Shown here: positions 38,510 to 48,201 of the stretch, piece by piece
Layout of the letters: every line of letters starts with the position of its first letter
Numbering within the stretch: the stretch's first letter is position 1
Source: Entomomonas moraniae
GTDB taxonomy: Bacteria; Pseudomonadota; Gammaproteobacteria; Pseudomonadales; Pseudomonadaceae
NCBI RefSeq assembly: GCF_003991975.1
Contig: NZ_CP029822.1
Span: 124,001 to 188,000 of the forward strand
Reading direction: 5' to 3'
DNA: 64,000 nt
Program-made: the position numbers and the translations under genes
Notes under the pieces: model-generated
Told to the model about the DNA's origin: nothing
What the model saw: only the letters and a program-made list of their open reading frames with translations
The model's database searches: none

Positions 38510-39820
38510 TTAATTATCAACATGTTTATAGGGAAATGCATCGGGATAAACATTTTGAAGGGATGCATTTAATTTATTAATATCATTATTAAGTAAGTAG
38601 ATTTTTATAAACCACATGGAGTAGCCTTGGCTGAAATATAAGGTATTTTTTTGTTTCTCACCCGCATAGTTTTTAAATAGAAATAATCCATAACGCTCAT
38701 ATAGACGATATGTGCTTATCGTATGGCGTGTTACCTCTATTGTATTTAATGTTTTTAAACGTTCTAAGTAAGTTTCATCAAGAGGCTCGTCCTTTTGAGC
38801 AAAACTAATTGTGGGTTGCCAGTCTATAAAAATGGCATTGAGTGTATCATTAAATTTGTAAAAAAGGCGTGAAAAATAACGATCAAAAGAACAGCTATTG
38901 TTATAACATCCACCTAAAACAGTGTCTCCTGTATACAAAGCTACATGAGCTAAGGTAGCGGCAACAACCATTTGATAGTTTCTTTCGTTTTCTAGCGGAA
39001 TAAGTAGGCTTCTCTCTTGTTTAGACAGCGGTGCTAATAGAGGTTCTAGCTCTGCAAGATAAGGTTTTAAATGAATGCCCGAATGTAATAAGCGATCTAA
39101 AACAAAGTAGTGGTTAGTCAGTGTCGTGATAAATATACTGTTATCTTCTAATGTTTTCTGCTTACTTGCTAGCATATGGCGATAAAATGTAATGTCGTTA
39201 ATTAAAAAACGCATTCCTTTGTCTATTTGTCCATTTTGGATATCTAATATGGCTTGTGCGGTGAGTAGCTGAGAAATGCTGTTGATGTATTGGTAGGGAA
39301 CAGAACTATTAATATTATAAGGGAGGATGTGCGCAAACTGAGAGTATTTTTGTAAAGCAAGGTAGTTGTTAATATAGCCTTGTTGCTCTTCTAGTAATTG
39401 CCTAATGTGTGATGACTGCCCTTTAATCTCAGGCAGACAGTTTATATTGTTAGTTTGTGCATCACAGGGCGATTTATAAAGAGCGCTTAATTGGTTGTTG
39501 CCGGGTAAAACAAAGGGCATGTTGTATTCATAAGGTGTTTCTTGAGTTTTCTTAATAAATACTTCGATGGCTTTAAACCCATCCGGAAACATTTGTTCAG
39601 GCGTATCAACATTAAAACCTGCCATTGCAATAAACGCATTGTGTTCTGGTGCAATATCTGTTTTAGGAATAATTAATGTAAATTGCTCTTGCACTTTTGG
39701 TAAGAGTTTTCCATCCCTAGTTTGTCCCCAAATAAGCAGTAAGATAACAGTAATAATAATTACATAAACATAAAGGGGCGTTCTTTTACTCATCATAGTG
39801 CTAGTGTCTTTTATTTCCAA
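38510..39820 (-). CDS. Hypothetical membrane-anchored protein, 436 residues
   Basis: I do not recognise this protein. One hydrophobic segment near the N-terminus (about 15-30, YVYVIIITVILLLIWG) after a short charged head suggests an inner membrane anchor with a large periplasmic domain. That domain is mostly helical, rich in Tyr, Leu and Asn, with four cysteines in two close groups (CDAQTNNINC; GGCYNNSC) that could form disulphides. A later start at the second or third Met (about residues 9-10) is possible. It stands alone between zipA and the divergent DUF4124-like gene. Base composition is like its neighbours. Confidence 0.7.
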   Translation of the reverse strand: MEIKDTSTMMSKRTPLYVYVIIITVILLLIWGQTRDGKLLPKVQEQFTLIIPKTDIAPEHNAFIAMAGFNVDTPEQMFPDGFKAIEVFIKKTQETPYEYNMPFVLPGNNQLSALYKSPCDAQTNNINCLPEIKGQSSHIRQLLEEQQGYINNYLALQKYSQFAHILPYNINSSVPYQYINSISQLLTAQAILDIQNGQIDKGMRFLINDITFYRHMLASKQKTLEDNSIFITTLTNHYFVLDRLLHSGIHLKPYLAELEPLLAPLSKQERSLLIPLENERNYQMVVAATLAHVALYTGDTVLGGCYNNSCSFDRYFSRLFYKFNDTLNAIFIDWQPTISFAQKDEPLDETYLERLKTLNTIEVTRHTISTYRLYERYGLFLFKNYAGEKQKNTLYFSQGYSMWFIKIYLLNNDINKLNASLQNVYPDAFPYKHVDN

Positions 39821-39972
39821 TATAAAAAGTAATATTTAATCGTAAAGTACGTGTGATAGCAACCATCAATATATATGCAACTAGATTATAAGTCTTTTGA
39901 TGAGCTTAAACAGTGAAAATTTATGGTGTTTTATGTTAAATTAGAGAAAATATTATTGATTATAATGAGTTT

Positions 39973-40500
39973 ATGAAAAGGATTGGTTATCTTATTTGCT
40001 CACTGTTAGCCATCTGTTATGTCGATGCTAAAGTCTATAATTGTATGGACTCACAAGGGCAGCGTATTTTTTCTGATAAGCCATGCGCTGAAGCAACTGT
40101 TGGGAAAGGGATTGTTTCAAACTATGAAAGTGGTAGTTTAGCCGTCCAAAAGGTACCAGTGGTGCTGGATGATCGGATGGCTGATAAAATTCGCTACCGT
40201 ATCTCACCTGCTGAAATAAAGAAAAAATATTGTGCTAAATACTCCCAGGTTGAGCGTAATCGTTTGGTACAAACGCGACAAGTGGTGCTTGGTATGTATT
40301 TGGCAGACGTGATTAAGGTCTGGGGCGCACCTATTGCATCAGATGGTAACCGACTATTATTTCAAGATCATGATGAGACCGTCACTATTTCTTTATTGGA
40401 GGGGTGTGTGATAAATATTGGGCGCGACTATCTCACGGAAGATGAGTTTTTTAACCCCGAGTTATATGAGCCTGTCGAAAATAATAACGTAGATTATTAG
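39973..40500 (+). CDS. DUF4124-like exported protein
   Basis: A 175-residue protein with a signal peptide (MKRIGYLICSLLAICYVDA, cleavage near residue 19). The first mature segment KVYNCMDSQGQRIFSDKPC is the DUF4124 pattern, a short beta domain with two cysteines. The second half (VVLGMYLADVIKVWGAP ... CVINI) resembles SmpA/OmlA-like small beta-lactamase-inhibitor-type folds in outline. It is periplasmic or envelope-associated and of unknown role. It sits 1 bp upstream of comEC, so the two are probably cotranscribed. Confidence 0.75.
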   Translation: MKRIGYLICSLLAICYVDAKVYNCMDSQGQRIFSDKPCAEATVGKGIVSNYESGSLAVQKVPVVLDDRMADKIRYRISPAEIKKKYCAKYSQVERNRLVQTRQVVLGMYLADVIKVWGAPIASDGNRLLFQDHDETVTISLLEGCVINIGRDYLTEDEFFNPELYEPVENNNVDY

Positions 40501-40501
40501 A

Positions 40502-42721
40502 ATGCGGTTAGCACTCTGTACTTTTATTATAGGGGTATTGAGTCTTCGTTTTTTGCCTTGTTTACCCTCTCCCTTTTTTTTTATCTTGCTGGGTTGTTTA
40601 GGTTTAGCGTTATTGCCTTGGCGGTTTTATCCGATAGGCCTATTATTAATAGGCTTTGTATGGGGTGGGAGCGCCGCCAGTTTTGTTATTGGTGATAGAT
40701 TAGACCGTAGTCTTGATGGACAAACCCTCTGGTTAGAAGGAAAGATAGTTGGGTTGCCCGAATATGCAGACAAGGTCATACGCTTTCAATTAGATCATGC
40801 GAAAAATACTGAGGTTAGATTACCTAAGCACATCAGGCTCTCATGGTATCAGGGAGAGCCTCTAGAAACAGGGGAGCGTTGGCGTTTAAAAGTAAGGCTT
40901 AAATACCCGCGAGGAACTGTTAACCCTAACACTTTTGATTATGAGCAATGGTTAACTGCTAAACATATAGGCGCAACTGGTACAGTAAAAGAGGGGTACC
41001 GTTTAGAGGCAAGTGCTTATGCCAGTAACTGGCGGTATTTAGTAAAAGTAAAAATTAATCAGCACCTTCCCGAAGATATGCGAGCAGGTATTGTCGCATT
41101 GGTATTGGGCGATGGTTCTGGTTTAACAAAACAGCAGTGGCAGGTATTACAAGAAACAGGCACCATTCATCTGATGGTGATTTCAGGGCAGCACATTACA
41201 TTACTTGCAGGCTTTATTTATTTCTGGGTAGTGTGCTTAGTACGGTTAGGCTTATGGCCTACCAGAATCCCTTGGTTACCTGTTGCTTGTGGTTTGGCTA
41301 TGTTAGGTGCTTTAGGTTATGGGCTACTAGCAGGTTTTGAGGTGCCTGTGAAGCGGGCTTGTATTATGTTGGCGTTGGTTTTTATATGGCGTTTAAGATT
41401 TCGCCATTTAGGGATTGTGACACCTTTTTTAATGGTATTAGCCATTGTATTAGCTGTTGATCCGCTGGCCAGTTTGCAAGCTGGTTTTTGGTTGTCTTTC
41501 TGCTCCGTTGCTATTTTACTATTAGTGTTCTCAGGGCGTTTGTCTCGTCAAAACTGGTTGCTTACCGCAATAAAGTTAGAGGTGGCCATTACTATTGGTT
41601 TATTACCTATCTTGTTGGCGTTATTACTGCCTGTGAGTTTAACCGCGCCGATTGCTAATTTAATTGCTGTTCCCGTAGTGAGCTTTATTGTTGTTCCTTT
41701 GGCCTTATTGGGTACGCTTTTTCTTTTTATACCCTTTGTTGGTACTTGGTTATTGTGGTTAGCCGGGGCTGCATTAAAATCCTTGTTTTGTATCTTGGGC
41801 TTTATGGCATCTATTATCCCCGCGTGGATTGCTCCAGTTTATTCGGTTTGGACTATTCCATTAGCTCTTTTGGGCGTCTTCTTAATACTCTTACCTCGTG
41901 GTTTGTTGGTGCGTGGTTTTGGTTTTATTTTTTGTTTCCCTCTATTTTTTACTGAGCAAGTTTTACCCGAAGAGGGGAGGGCTGAAGTGGTTGTGTTTGA
42001 CGTTGGACAAGGCACATCTGTTTTAATTAAGACAAAAACACATGCATTACTCTATGACACAAGCCCCAGTTTTGGTGATTTTAATGTTGGAGAGCGTGTG
42101 GTATTGCCAGCTATGCGGCGACAAGGTATTACAAAACTGGATACCCTTGTTATTTCCCATGCAGACACAGACCATGCCGGGGGATTACAAGCTATTGAGC
42201 AGTCTTTAAATGTTCTTCATATAATAAGTGGTGAAGTGAGTAAACTTAACTATTCAAAGCCCGTAAGCTCCTGCCAAAATGCTTCTTGGTGGTGGGATGG
42301 CGTAAAGTTTACATTATGGCAATGGCAAGAGGCTAAAAAAAGTAATGATCTTTCTTGTGTATTGTTAGTGGAGGCGCAGAATGAGCGTTTGTTATTAACT
42401 GGAGATGTTTCTGCTAAGGCCGAGCAGGCATGGGTAAAAGAGAACCCTATTAAAATACATTGGCTATTGGCGGCACATCACGGCAGTAAGCAAAGCTCTT
42501 CAGGCGCTTTTTTAGCTGCAATAAAACCTGAAACAGTACTGTTTTCTCGTGGGTGGTTAAATCCATTTCATCATCCGCACCCTGATGTGATATTGCGTTA
42601 TAATAAGGTGCAAGCAAATATTGAAGATACAGCAGTATCCGGAGCTCTGGTCATAAAGTTGGGTGATTATTTACCTATTACTAGAGCACGTGATACAAAA
42701 AAATTTTGGCGAAAAGAGTAA
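40502..42721 (+). CDS. comEC: DNA internalisation competence protein ComEC/Rec2
   Basis: A 739-residue inner membrane channel for single-stranded DNA uptake. It has an N-terminal membrane pair, a soluble OB-like domain (DUF4131 region, LEGKIVGLPEYADK), the multi-spanning Competence domain with its signature GTIHLMVISGQHITLLAG, and a C-terminal metallo-beta-lactamase-like domain with VFDVGQGTSVLIKT, SHADTDHAGG and AAHHGSKQSSSG. All three parts are present and the length is normal. It precedes exbB, as in Pseudomonas. Confidence 0.95.
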   Translation: MRLALCTFIIGVLSLRFLPCLPSPFFFILLGCLGLALLPWRFYPIGLLLIGFVWGGSAASFVIGDRLDRSLDGQTLWLEGKIVGLPEYADKVIRFQLDHAKNTEVRLPKHIRLSWYQGEPLETGERWRLKVRLKYPRGTVNPNTFDYEQWLTAKHIGATGTVKEGYRLEASAYASNWRYLVKVKINQHLPEDMRAGIVALVLGDGSGLTKQQWQVLQETGTIHLMVISGQHITLLAGFIYFWVVCLVRLGLWPTRIPWLPVACGLAMLGALGYGLLAGFEVPVKRACIMLALVFIWRLRFRHLGIVTPFLMVLAIVLAVDPLASLQAGFWLSFCSVAILLLVFSGRLSRQNWLLTAIKLEVAITIGLLPILLALLLPVSLTAPIANLIAVPVVSFIVVPLALLGTLFLFIPFVGTWLLWLAGAALKSLFCILGFMASIIPAWIAPVYSVWTIPLALLGVFLILLPRGLLVRGFGFIFCFPLFFTEQVLPEEGRAEVVVFDVGQGTSVLIKTKTHALLYDTSPSFGDFNVGERVVLPAMRRQGITKLDTLVISHADTDHAGGLQAIEQSLNVLHIISGEVSKLNYSKPVSSCQNASWWWDGVKFTLWQWQEAKKSNDLSCVLLVEAQNERLLLTGDVSAKAEQAWVKENPIKIHWLLAAHHGSKQSSSGAFLAAIKPETVLFSRGWLNPFHHPHPDVILRYNKVQANIEDTAVSGALVIKLGDYLPITRARDTKKFWRKE

Positions 42722-42777
42722 CAACGGTTTATTATAAACAGTTAACCTGTAAAAAATTTTAGAATGGAGTATAAAAC

Positions 42778-43458
42778 GTGTGGGTGTTTGTTAAATCAGG
42801 TGGGATCATGATGCTCCCAATCATCCTTTGTTCTATTGTGGCAATGGGTATTATTATTGAACGATTAATTGTTTTAAGAACAACGAAGATCGCCCCGGCC
42901 CCTTTAATGGGAAAGGTTTGGAATTGGTTTAAATCAGGCCAAATTGACCAAGTTCGTCTAGAAGAGTTAAGAAAGGATTCACCTTTAGGACAAATTTTAG
43001 CGGCAGGCTTAGCGAATGCTCACAAAGGGCATGACAAAATGAGAGAAGCCATTGAAGAAACAGGTGGTTTTGTTATTCATCAATTAGAACGCTATTTAAA
43101 TACCTTGGGTACAATTGGTGCGATAGCGCCTTTGTTAGGTTTACTCGGTACGGTTTTTGGTCTTATTGAAATATTCAGCGCTTTTTTAGGTGGTGGCACA
43201 CCTGATACAGGTAAACTAGCCGGCGGTATTGCTATGGCGTTGGTCACAACAGCGTCTGGTCTGATTGTGGCGATCCCTGCGGTTTTCTTCCATCGTTTTC
43301 TATTACGTAAGGTTGATGATCTTGTGGTGGCGATGGAACAAAATGTAACCAAGTTAGTTGATGCAATTGATGATAGCTACAATCAAGTAGACAATACTTC
43401 TGCATCAAGCGCTAGAAAGAATAAGGCTAAATCTTCAGATACTGTTCGAGGCGAGTGA
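42778..43458 (+). CDS. exbB: ExbB/TolQ-type proton channel protein
   Basis: A 226-residue MotA/TolQ/ExbB family protein with three hydrophobic segments: at about 5-25, then about 110-135 (LGTIGAIAPLLGLLGTVFGLIEIF) and about 148-170 (GGIAMALVTTASGLIVAIPAVFF). It couples proton flow to TonB- or Tol-like energy transfer. The start is GTG, with GGAG 8 bases upstream. It overlaps exbD by 4 bp. No tonB is adjacent; the pair belongs to the comEC-lpxK block as in Pseudomonas, where its partner is not obvious. Confidence 0.9.
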   Translation: MWVFVKSGGIMMLPIILCSIVAMGIIIERLIVLRTTKIAPAPLMGKVWNWFKSGQIDQVRLEELRKDSPLGQILAAGLANAHKGHDKMREAIEETGGFVIHQLERYLNTLGTIGAIAPLLGLLGTVFGLIEIFSAFLGGGTPDTGKLAGGIAMALVTTASGLIVAIPAVFFHRFLLRKVDDLVVAMEQNVTKLVDAIDDSYNQVDNTSASSARKNKAKSSDTVRGE

Positions 43459-43898
43459 ACGTGAAATTTAGAAGAGCAAGAGGCAATGGCGCGGCACGTG
43501 ATGAGATTTTCATTAATCTGGCCTCGCTGATTGATATCGTTTTTGTGTTATTGCTGTTTTTTATTGTAACAACAACCTTTATTCGTGAGAATCAATTAAG
43601 CATTGAGTTACCTGAGGCCAGTGTGCGTAACCCAGTGATTTCATCTGCTGCGGATAGGCTAGAAGTTACCATCAGTAATGATGGGCGTTATGCTGTTAAT
43701 GGGCGAGTACTGCCTGAGTCAACAGAAGCAGCTTTGATGGATGCTGTCACCGCAGAGTCTAAAGGTAATAAAGATATCCCCGTGTTGATTACAGCTGATG
43801 CTAACGCAAAATACCAGTCAGTCATTACGGCTATGTCAGTTGCTGGGCAGTTAGGGCTTTCTAAACTGCGTTTGGTAACGGTAGAGTCTGAACAGTAG
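43455..43898 (+). CDS. exbD: ExbD/TolR-type protein
   Basis: A 147-residue single-pass protein: EIFINLASLIDIVFVLLLFFIVT carries the conserved membrane Asp used in proton translocation, followed by a periplasmic domain (LEVTISNDGRYAVNGRVLPE). It is the ExbB partner. A GTG at 43455 overlaps the exbB stop; an alternative GTG at 43461 (MKFRR) has GAGGCGAG at a good distance and could be the real start. Confidence 0.9.
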   Translation: MNVKFRRARGNGAARDEIFINLASLIDIVFVLLLFFIVTTTFIRENQLSIELPEASVRNPVISSAADRLEVTISNDGRYAVNGRVLPESTEAALMDAVTAESKGNKDIPVLITADANAKYQSVITAMSVAGQLGLSKLRLVTVESEQ

Positions 43899-43899
43899 T

Positions 43900-44895
43900 A
43901 TGGTGTTTAGCGATTGTTTAATAGCCTCATGGTACGGCCAAAGAAAACCATTTACTTGGTTGCTACCATTTTCAACACTTTATGCTAAACAAGCTGTAAA
44001 ACGTAGAAATGCCTACCTTAATGGAGCTAAGGAGACTTATAAAGCGCCTGTTCCTGTTATTGTGGTTGGTAATATTACCGTCGGTGGAACAGGTAAAACC
44101 CCCTTGATTTTATGGCTGATTGAATATTGCCGATCTAAAGGTTTATCTGTTGGTGTAGTAAGCCGTGGCTATGGTGCTAAGCCGCCACAGTTTCCATGGC
44201 ACGTAACGGCTGATCAGTCTGCTAAAGCATGTGGTGATGAGCCACTGCTTATCGTTAAAAGAACAAGGGTTCCTTTAGTGATTGACCCTGTTCGTGTTAA
44301 TGCAGTGAAGCAATTATTATCGACTGAAAAAATAGATATTATTCTTTGTGACGATGGTTTACAGCACTATAAGTTGGCGCGTGATGTAGAATTAGTGGTG
44401 ATTGATGCAGCCCGTGGTTTAGGAAATGGCCATTGCTTACCCATGGGGCCTTTACGTGAACCTGTGAGTCGATTATCTTCAGTTGATGCAGTTATCTACA
44501 ATGGTGCTGAAAGCGATAGTGAGCAAGGATTTGCCATGAAGCTTGAGCCCACTCAGTTAATTAATGTATTAACGGGTGAGCAATGCCGTGCGGAGTTTTT
44601 TCCAAAAGATCAACCAGTTAATGCCATTGCGGGGATCGGTAACCCACAACGCTTTTTTAAAACGCTTTCTTCTTTAGGATTTAATACGATAGAACATGCT
44701 TTTAATGACCATGCGGTTTATACGCAAGACTCATTAACATTCGATAACGATTACCCCATTATCATGACCGAAAAAGATGCGGTGAAATGTCAAAAAATCG
44801 CACAAAAAAACTGGTGGTATTTAGAGGTGGTTACAGCACCTTCTGAGGGTTTTAAAAACTGGTTTGATCAAAAAATTACTGAGCTTGTTAATTAA
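43900..44895 (+). CDS. lpxK: Tetraacyldisaccharide 4'-kinase
   Basis: A 331-residue membrane-associated kinase that phosphorylates the 4' position of the lipid A disaccharide. An N-terminal amphipathic/hydrophobic start (LLPFSTLYA) is followed by the Walker A motif in VGNITVGGTGKTPLILW (GGTGKT at 62-67), VVSRGYGAK, the catalytic DDGLQHYKLARDVELVVID and RVNAVKQLL. The length is normal. It starts 1 bp after exbD. Confidence 0.95.
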   Translation: MVFSDCLIASWYGQRKPFTWLLPFSTLYAKQAVKRRNAYLNGAKETYKAPVPVIVVGNITVGGTGKTPLILWLIEYCRSKGLSVGVVSRGYGAKPPQFPWHVTADQSAKACGDEPLLIVKRTRVPLVIDPVRVNAVKQLLSTEKIDIILCDDGLQHYKLARDVELVVIDAARGLGNGHCLPMGPLREPVSRLSSVDAVIYNGAESDSEQGFAMKLEPTQLINVLTGEQCRAEFFPKDQPVNAIAGIGNPQRFFKTLSSLGFNTIEHAFNDHAVYTQDSLTFDNDYPIIMTEKDAVKCQKIAQKNWWYLEVVTAPSEGFKNWFDQKITELVN

Positions 44896-44952
44896 AACCG
44901 TTTATAATAAGCTGAATCCATTTGACAGATACTTCCTCATGAGGTTATTACA

Positions 44953-45138
44953 ATGAATCAAAGTTTATTAGCTATCTTAGCTTGCCCCATTTGTAAAGGT
45001 CCTTTAGAACTCAGTCATGATAAAACAGAATTGATTAGTAAAGGCGCGGGTGTTGCTTATCCGATTCGTGATGGTATTCCAGTCATGCTGATTGATGAAG
45101 CACGTACATTAACTACTGATGAGCGGTTAGCCAAATGA
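44953..45138 (+). CDS. Trm112/YcaR family small protein
   Basis: A 61-residue Trm112-like protein: [17 protein letters not shown] with a CxxC at the N-terminus, then [19 protein letters not shown]. It lies between lpxK and kdsB as in E. coli and Pseudomonas (ycaR), overlapping kdsB by 4 bp (ATGA). The role in bacteria is unclear; eukaryotic Trm112 activates methyltransferases. Confidence 0.92.
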   Translation: MNQSLLAILACPICKGPLELSHDKTELISKGAGVAYPIRDGIPVMLIDEARTLTTDERLAK

Positions 45139-45899
45139 GTACCCCTTTTATTGTTGTTATTCCTGCACGCTACGCCTCAACACGTCTACCGGGTAAACCT
45201 TTGCTCGATATTGCGGGCAAACCGATGATTCAACATGTTTGGGAAAGAGCATTAGAGAGTTCTGCCAAACAAGTTTATATCGCAACCGATGATGAGCGCA
45301 TTAAAGTGGCTTGCCAAGCATTTAAAGCCCCTGTTCTGATGACAGGTGACCATCGTTCAGGTACCGATCGATTAGAAGAGATAGCGACCAAGCTTAATTT
45401 GGCAGATGACGAAATTATTGTGAATGTACAGGGCGATGAGCCTCTCATTCCTGCCAGTATTATTGATCAAGTCGCTAATAATCTTGCGTTATATACTGAA
45501 GCTAGAATTGCGACTCTCTCTGAACCTATTAAAGAGTTAGATGGTTTATTTAACCCTAATTTTGTTAAGGTGGTAACTGACCGTTTTGGCTATGCATTAA
45601 GTTTTAGCCGTGCCCCTATGCCTTGGGCCAGAGATGCTATGTTAGATGCACCTGATACGTTGCCGGCGGGTATTCCTTTTCGTCGTCATATTGGTCTTTA
45701 TGCTTATCGTGCAGGCTTTTTGCACGATTATGTGGCGTGGGGATCTTGCTGGCTTGAACGTTGTGAAATGCTTGAGCAACTCCGTGCTTTATGGAATGGC
45801 GTAAAAATTCACGTGGGTGAGGCTATTGAGGTTCCTCCTGCTGGAGTTGATACGATTGAAGACCTAGAACGTGTGAAGCAGCTGTTGGAACAAAAATAG
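45135..45899 (+). CDS. kdsB: 3-deoxy-manno-octulosonate cytidylyltransferase
   Basis: A 254-residue cytidylyltransferase that makes CMP-KDO for the LPS inner core. Motifs: [20 protein letters not shown] (CTP binding), [36 protein letters not shown] and the Arg-rich [13 protein letters not shown]. The start overlaps the upstream small gene by 4 bp; the stop overlaps the next start by 1 bp, so translation is coupled on both sides. Confidence 0.97.
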   Translation: MSTPFIVVIPARYASTRLPGKPLLDIAGKPMIQHVWERALESSAKQVYIATDDERIKVACQAFKAPVLMTGDHRSGTDRLEEIATKLNLADDEIIVNVQGDEPLIPASIIDQVANNLALYTEARIATLSEPIKELDGLFNPNFVKVVTDRFGYALSFSRAPMPWARDAMLDAPDTLPAGIPFRRHIGLYAYRAGFLHDYVAWGSCWLERCEMLEQLRALWNGVKIHVGEAIEVPPAGVDTIEDLERVKQLLEQK

Positions 45900-46357
45900 T
45901 GCGTATTTTAATGGTTTGTTTGGGCAATATTTGTCGTTCACCCTCGGCGGAGGGTGTTCTTCGCCATAAACTAAAGCAAGCGGGGCTAGTGGATAAAGTT
46001 TTTGTTGATTCGGCAGGGATTGGTGGTTGGCATGAGGGTGATACACCTGACAAGCGTGCTCAGAAAGTAGCTAAAAATAGAGGCTACGATATATCAGGGC
46101 TTGGAGCAAGGCAAATACAGCCCGATGATTTTTCATCATTTGATGTGATTTTAGGTATGGATCATAACAATATCAAAGCCTTAAAACAAATGCCTCAAGG
46201 CAGCGCTGTTATCGATTTATTTTTAAACTATGCCCATGCAGAACGTACCGAAATGGTAGATCCTTATTATGGGGATATGCAAGATTTTGATCAAATGTTT
46301 GACCTTTTAGAAGTGGGTTGTGATGCTATTATCCAACGTTTGAAGGGGCAACTGTGA
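45899..46357 (+). CDS. Low-molecular-weight protein tyrosine phosphatase
   Basis: A 152-residue LMW-PTP. The P-loop C-x5-R-S is CLGNICRS (Cys7 to Arg13) at the N-terminus, and the general-acid loop is MVDPYYGD. Such enzymes counteract tyrosine kinases of capsule or exopolysaccharide export, but no such kinase is in the window. In Pseudomonas it occupies the same place between kdsB and murB. The start is GTG overlapping the kdsB stop; the stop overlaps the murB GTG by 4 bp. Confidence 0.94.
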   Translation: MRILMVCLGNICRSPSAEGVLRHKLKQAGLVDKVFVDSAGIGGWHEGDTPDKRAQKVAKNRGYDISGLGARQIQPDDFSSFDVILGMDHNNIKALKQMPQGSAVIDLFLNYAHAERTEMVDPYYGDMQDFDQMFDLLEVGCDAIIQRLKGQL

Positions 46358-47370
46358 GCTTAAATATTCAAGAGCATGTTTCTCTTAAGCCTTTTAATAC
46401 ATTAGGTATTGATGTTAATGCACGTTATATGCTCTTCATTGAAGACAGTGCCACTTTGTTGGAAGCCTTAGCATGGGCTGAACAACACAATATTTATGTG
46501 ACCGTCATTGGTGGTGGTAGTAATACCTTGTTGACTCAAGATATTGATAGTTTAGTGTTAGTCATACAAACACAAGGTATTCGTATCGTTGAACAACAAG
46601 GCTCTGCGGTGATCGTTGAAGTTGAAGCGGGTGTGGTTTGGCATGAGCTAGTAACGTGGTCAGTACAGCAGGGCTTAGGTGGTATTGAGAATTTAAGTTT
46701 AATTTATGGTACAGTAGGGGCTGCGCCCGTACAAAATATTGGCGCTTATGGCGTTGAGTTTAAAGATGTGTGCCATCAAGTACAGGCGATTAACAGAGTA
46801 ACACGAACAGTACGTTTATTTACTGCTGAGGAATGCAGTTTTAGTTATCGTGATAGCTTTTTTAAGCACTATCCCGAACAATGGATTGTTACAAGGGTTC
46901 AAATTAGATTAGACCATAAGGCACCTGTTAATATTGGTTATGCCGCACTGCAAAGTAATCTTCCAGAGCACACTGACCAGCTCAGCTATGAAGCGGTGAG
47001 TCAGCTGGTGATTAAAACCCGACAACAGCGATTACCCAACCCGATGCAGTTAGGTAACGCGGGTAGTTTTTTTAAAAATCCAATCGTGACCATAGAAAAA
47101 GCAGAGCAGTTAAAACAACAGTATGCAGACCTTGTGACATACCCGTACAGTGTTGGTCAAGTTAAACTAGCCGCGGGCTGGCTAATTGATAAGGCAGGAT
47201 TAAAAGGTTTTCGTGAAGGTGATGTAGGAACATACCCTTTACAAGCATTAGTTCTAGTGAATTATGGAACAGCAACAGGGAAGGATGTGTTACAAGTTGC
47301 ACAAAAAATACAAACGATTGTCAAAGAAAAGTTTGGCGTTTTACTAGAGCCAGAACCTGTTATTTTATAG
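46354..47370 (+). CDS. murB: UDP-N-acetylenolpyruvoylglucosamine reductase
   Basis: A 338-residue type I MurB, the FAD enzyme that completes UDP-MurNAc synthesis for peptidoglycan. FAD-binding segments: NTLGIDVNARY, VIGGGSNTLL, and GIENLSLIYGTVGAAPVQNIGAYG. The catalytic Ser is in LGNAGSFFKNP, with LEPEPVIL at the C-terminus. The start is GTG, overlapping the phosphatase stop (GTGA). It is the last gene of the block, followed by a strong terminator. Confidence 0.97.
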   Translation: MSLNIQEHVSLKPFNTLGIDVNARYMLFIEDSATLLEALAWAEQHNIYVTVIGGGSNTLLTQDIDSLVLVIQTQGIRIVEQQGSAVIVEVEAGVVWHELVTWSVQQGLGGIENLSLIYGTVGAAPVQNIGAYGVEFKDVCHQVQAINRVTRTVRLFTAEECSFSYRDSFFKHYPEQWIVTRVQIRLDHKAPVNIGYAALQSNLPEHTDQLSYEAVSQLVIKTRQQRLPNPMQLGNAGSFFKNPIVTIEKAEQLKQQYADLVTYPYSVGQVKLAAGWLIDKAGLKGFREGDVGTYPLQALVLVNYGTATGKDVLQVAQKIQTIVKEKFGVLLEPEPVIL

Positions 47371-47390
47371 TGGGTTATATCGACGTAAAT

Positions 47391-47425
47391 AAAAAACATC
47401 GGCACTGAGTTGCCGATGTTTTTTT
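47391..47425. terminator. Bidirectional terminator between murB and the SDR gene
   Basis: AAAAAACATCGGCA (47391-47404) / TGCCGATGTTTTTT (47411-47424), a 14-bp perfect stem with loop CTGAGT, A-run on one side and T-run on the other. It serves both convergent genes. Confidence 0.94.
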
Positions 47426-47430
47426 ATACA

Positions 47431-48201
47431 TTATTTGATCAGTAAAATTTTATCTAACCAACAACTGGGTAATAGTCGTTTAGCATACCACATGCTTTTA
47501 CTGACCATGGTAATACGATAGCGAATTTTAGGTTTTTTATGAGTAAATGCATGTTTGAGATAGGGCATCACATCATCGGGAGCCAATGAAAATTTAGCCG
47601 CAATACCGGGGTTTTTAACATGGTTGTTCTCATTAACTTGGTTAACATTTTCAGAAAACGAGGTCGTAATAGGCCCCGGTTCAATTAAGCTAATTTTTAT
47701 CCCTGTATTATGTAACTCAAGACGTAATGCATCACTTAATGCTTCAACCGCGTATTTGCTAGCAGCATAAGCACCACGACCGGGCGTAGCAATAAAGCCC
47801 ATCACTGAACTGGTTTGTACAATACGCCCTTCACCCTGAGCAAGCATCAACGGTAATAAATAATTGGTCAGCTCATGCAAGCCAAAGACATTGGTTGAAA
47901 ATTGTCGTTCTAGTTGTTCGCGTGATATTTCTTGCAAAGGGCCATAAACACCAAAGCCCGCATTATTAAATAAGCCGTAAAGCTTTCCTTGTGTTATTTC
48001 TTTTATCTCTTGGCTAGCATTTTTAATACTCTCGCTATTATCGAGATCTAATAAAACAGCTTCAAACCCCTGTTCTTTGAGTTTTAGTAAGTCAGTTTCT
48101 TTACGGCAAGAGGTAATGACACGAAAACCGAGATCTTTTAAAAAGTGTGCAGCAGTTAATCCCATGCCGCTAGAGCAACCTGTTATAAAAATAGTTTTCA
48201 A
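47431..48201 (-). CDS. Short-chain dehydrogenase/reductase, classical
   Basis: A 256-residue SDR. Cofactor motif TGCSSGMG (7-14), the Arg in TSCRKETDL suggesting NADP(H), NNAGFGVYGPL, catalytic Ser in VQTSSVMGF, and YAASK (Tyr/Lys) in RGAYAASKYAVEAL. After about 180 there is PGPITTSF and a basic C-terminus (KSMWYAKRLLPSC). The substrate is unknown. It is distinct from the decayed SDR at 16945-17739, which has a different sequence. Confidence 0.9.
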   Translation of the reverse strand: MKTIFITGCSSGMGLTAAHFLKDLGFRVITSCRKETDLLKLKEQGFEAVLLDLDNSESIKNASQEIKEITQGKLYGLFNNAGFGVYGPLQEISREQLERQFSTNVFGLHELTNYLLPLMLAQGEGRIVQTSSVMGFIATPGRGAYAASKYAVEALSDALRLELHNTGIKISLIEPGPITTSFSENVNQVNENNHVKNPGIAAKFSLAPDDVMPYLKHAFTHKKPKIRYRITMVSKSMWYAKRLLPSCWLDKILLIK

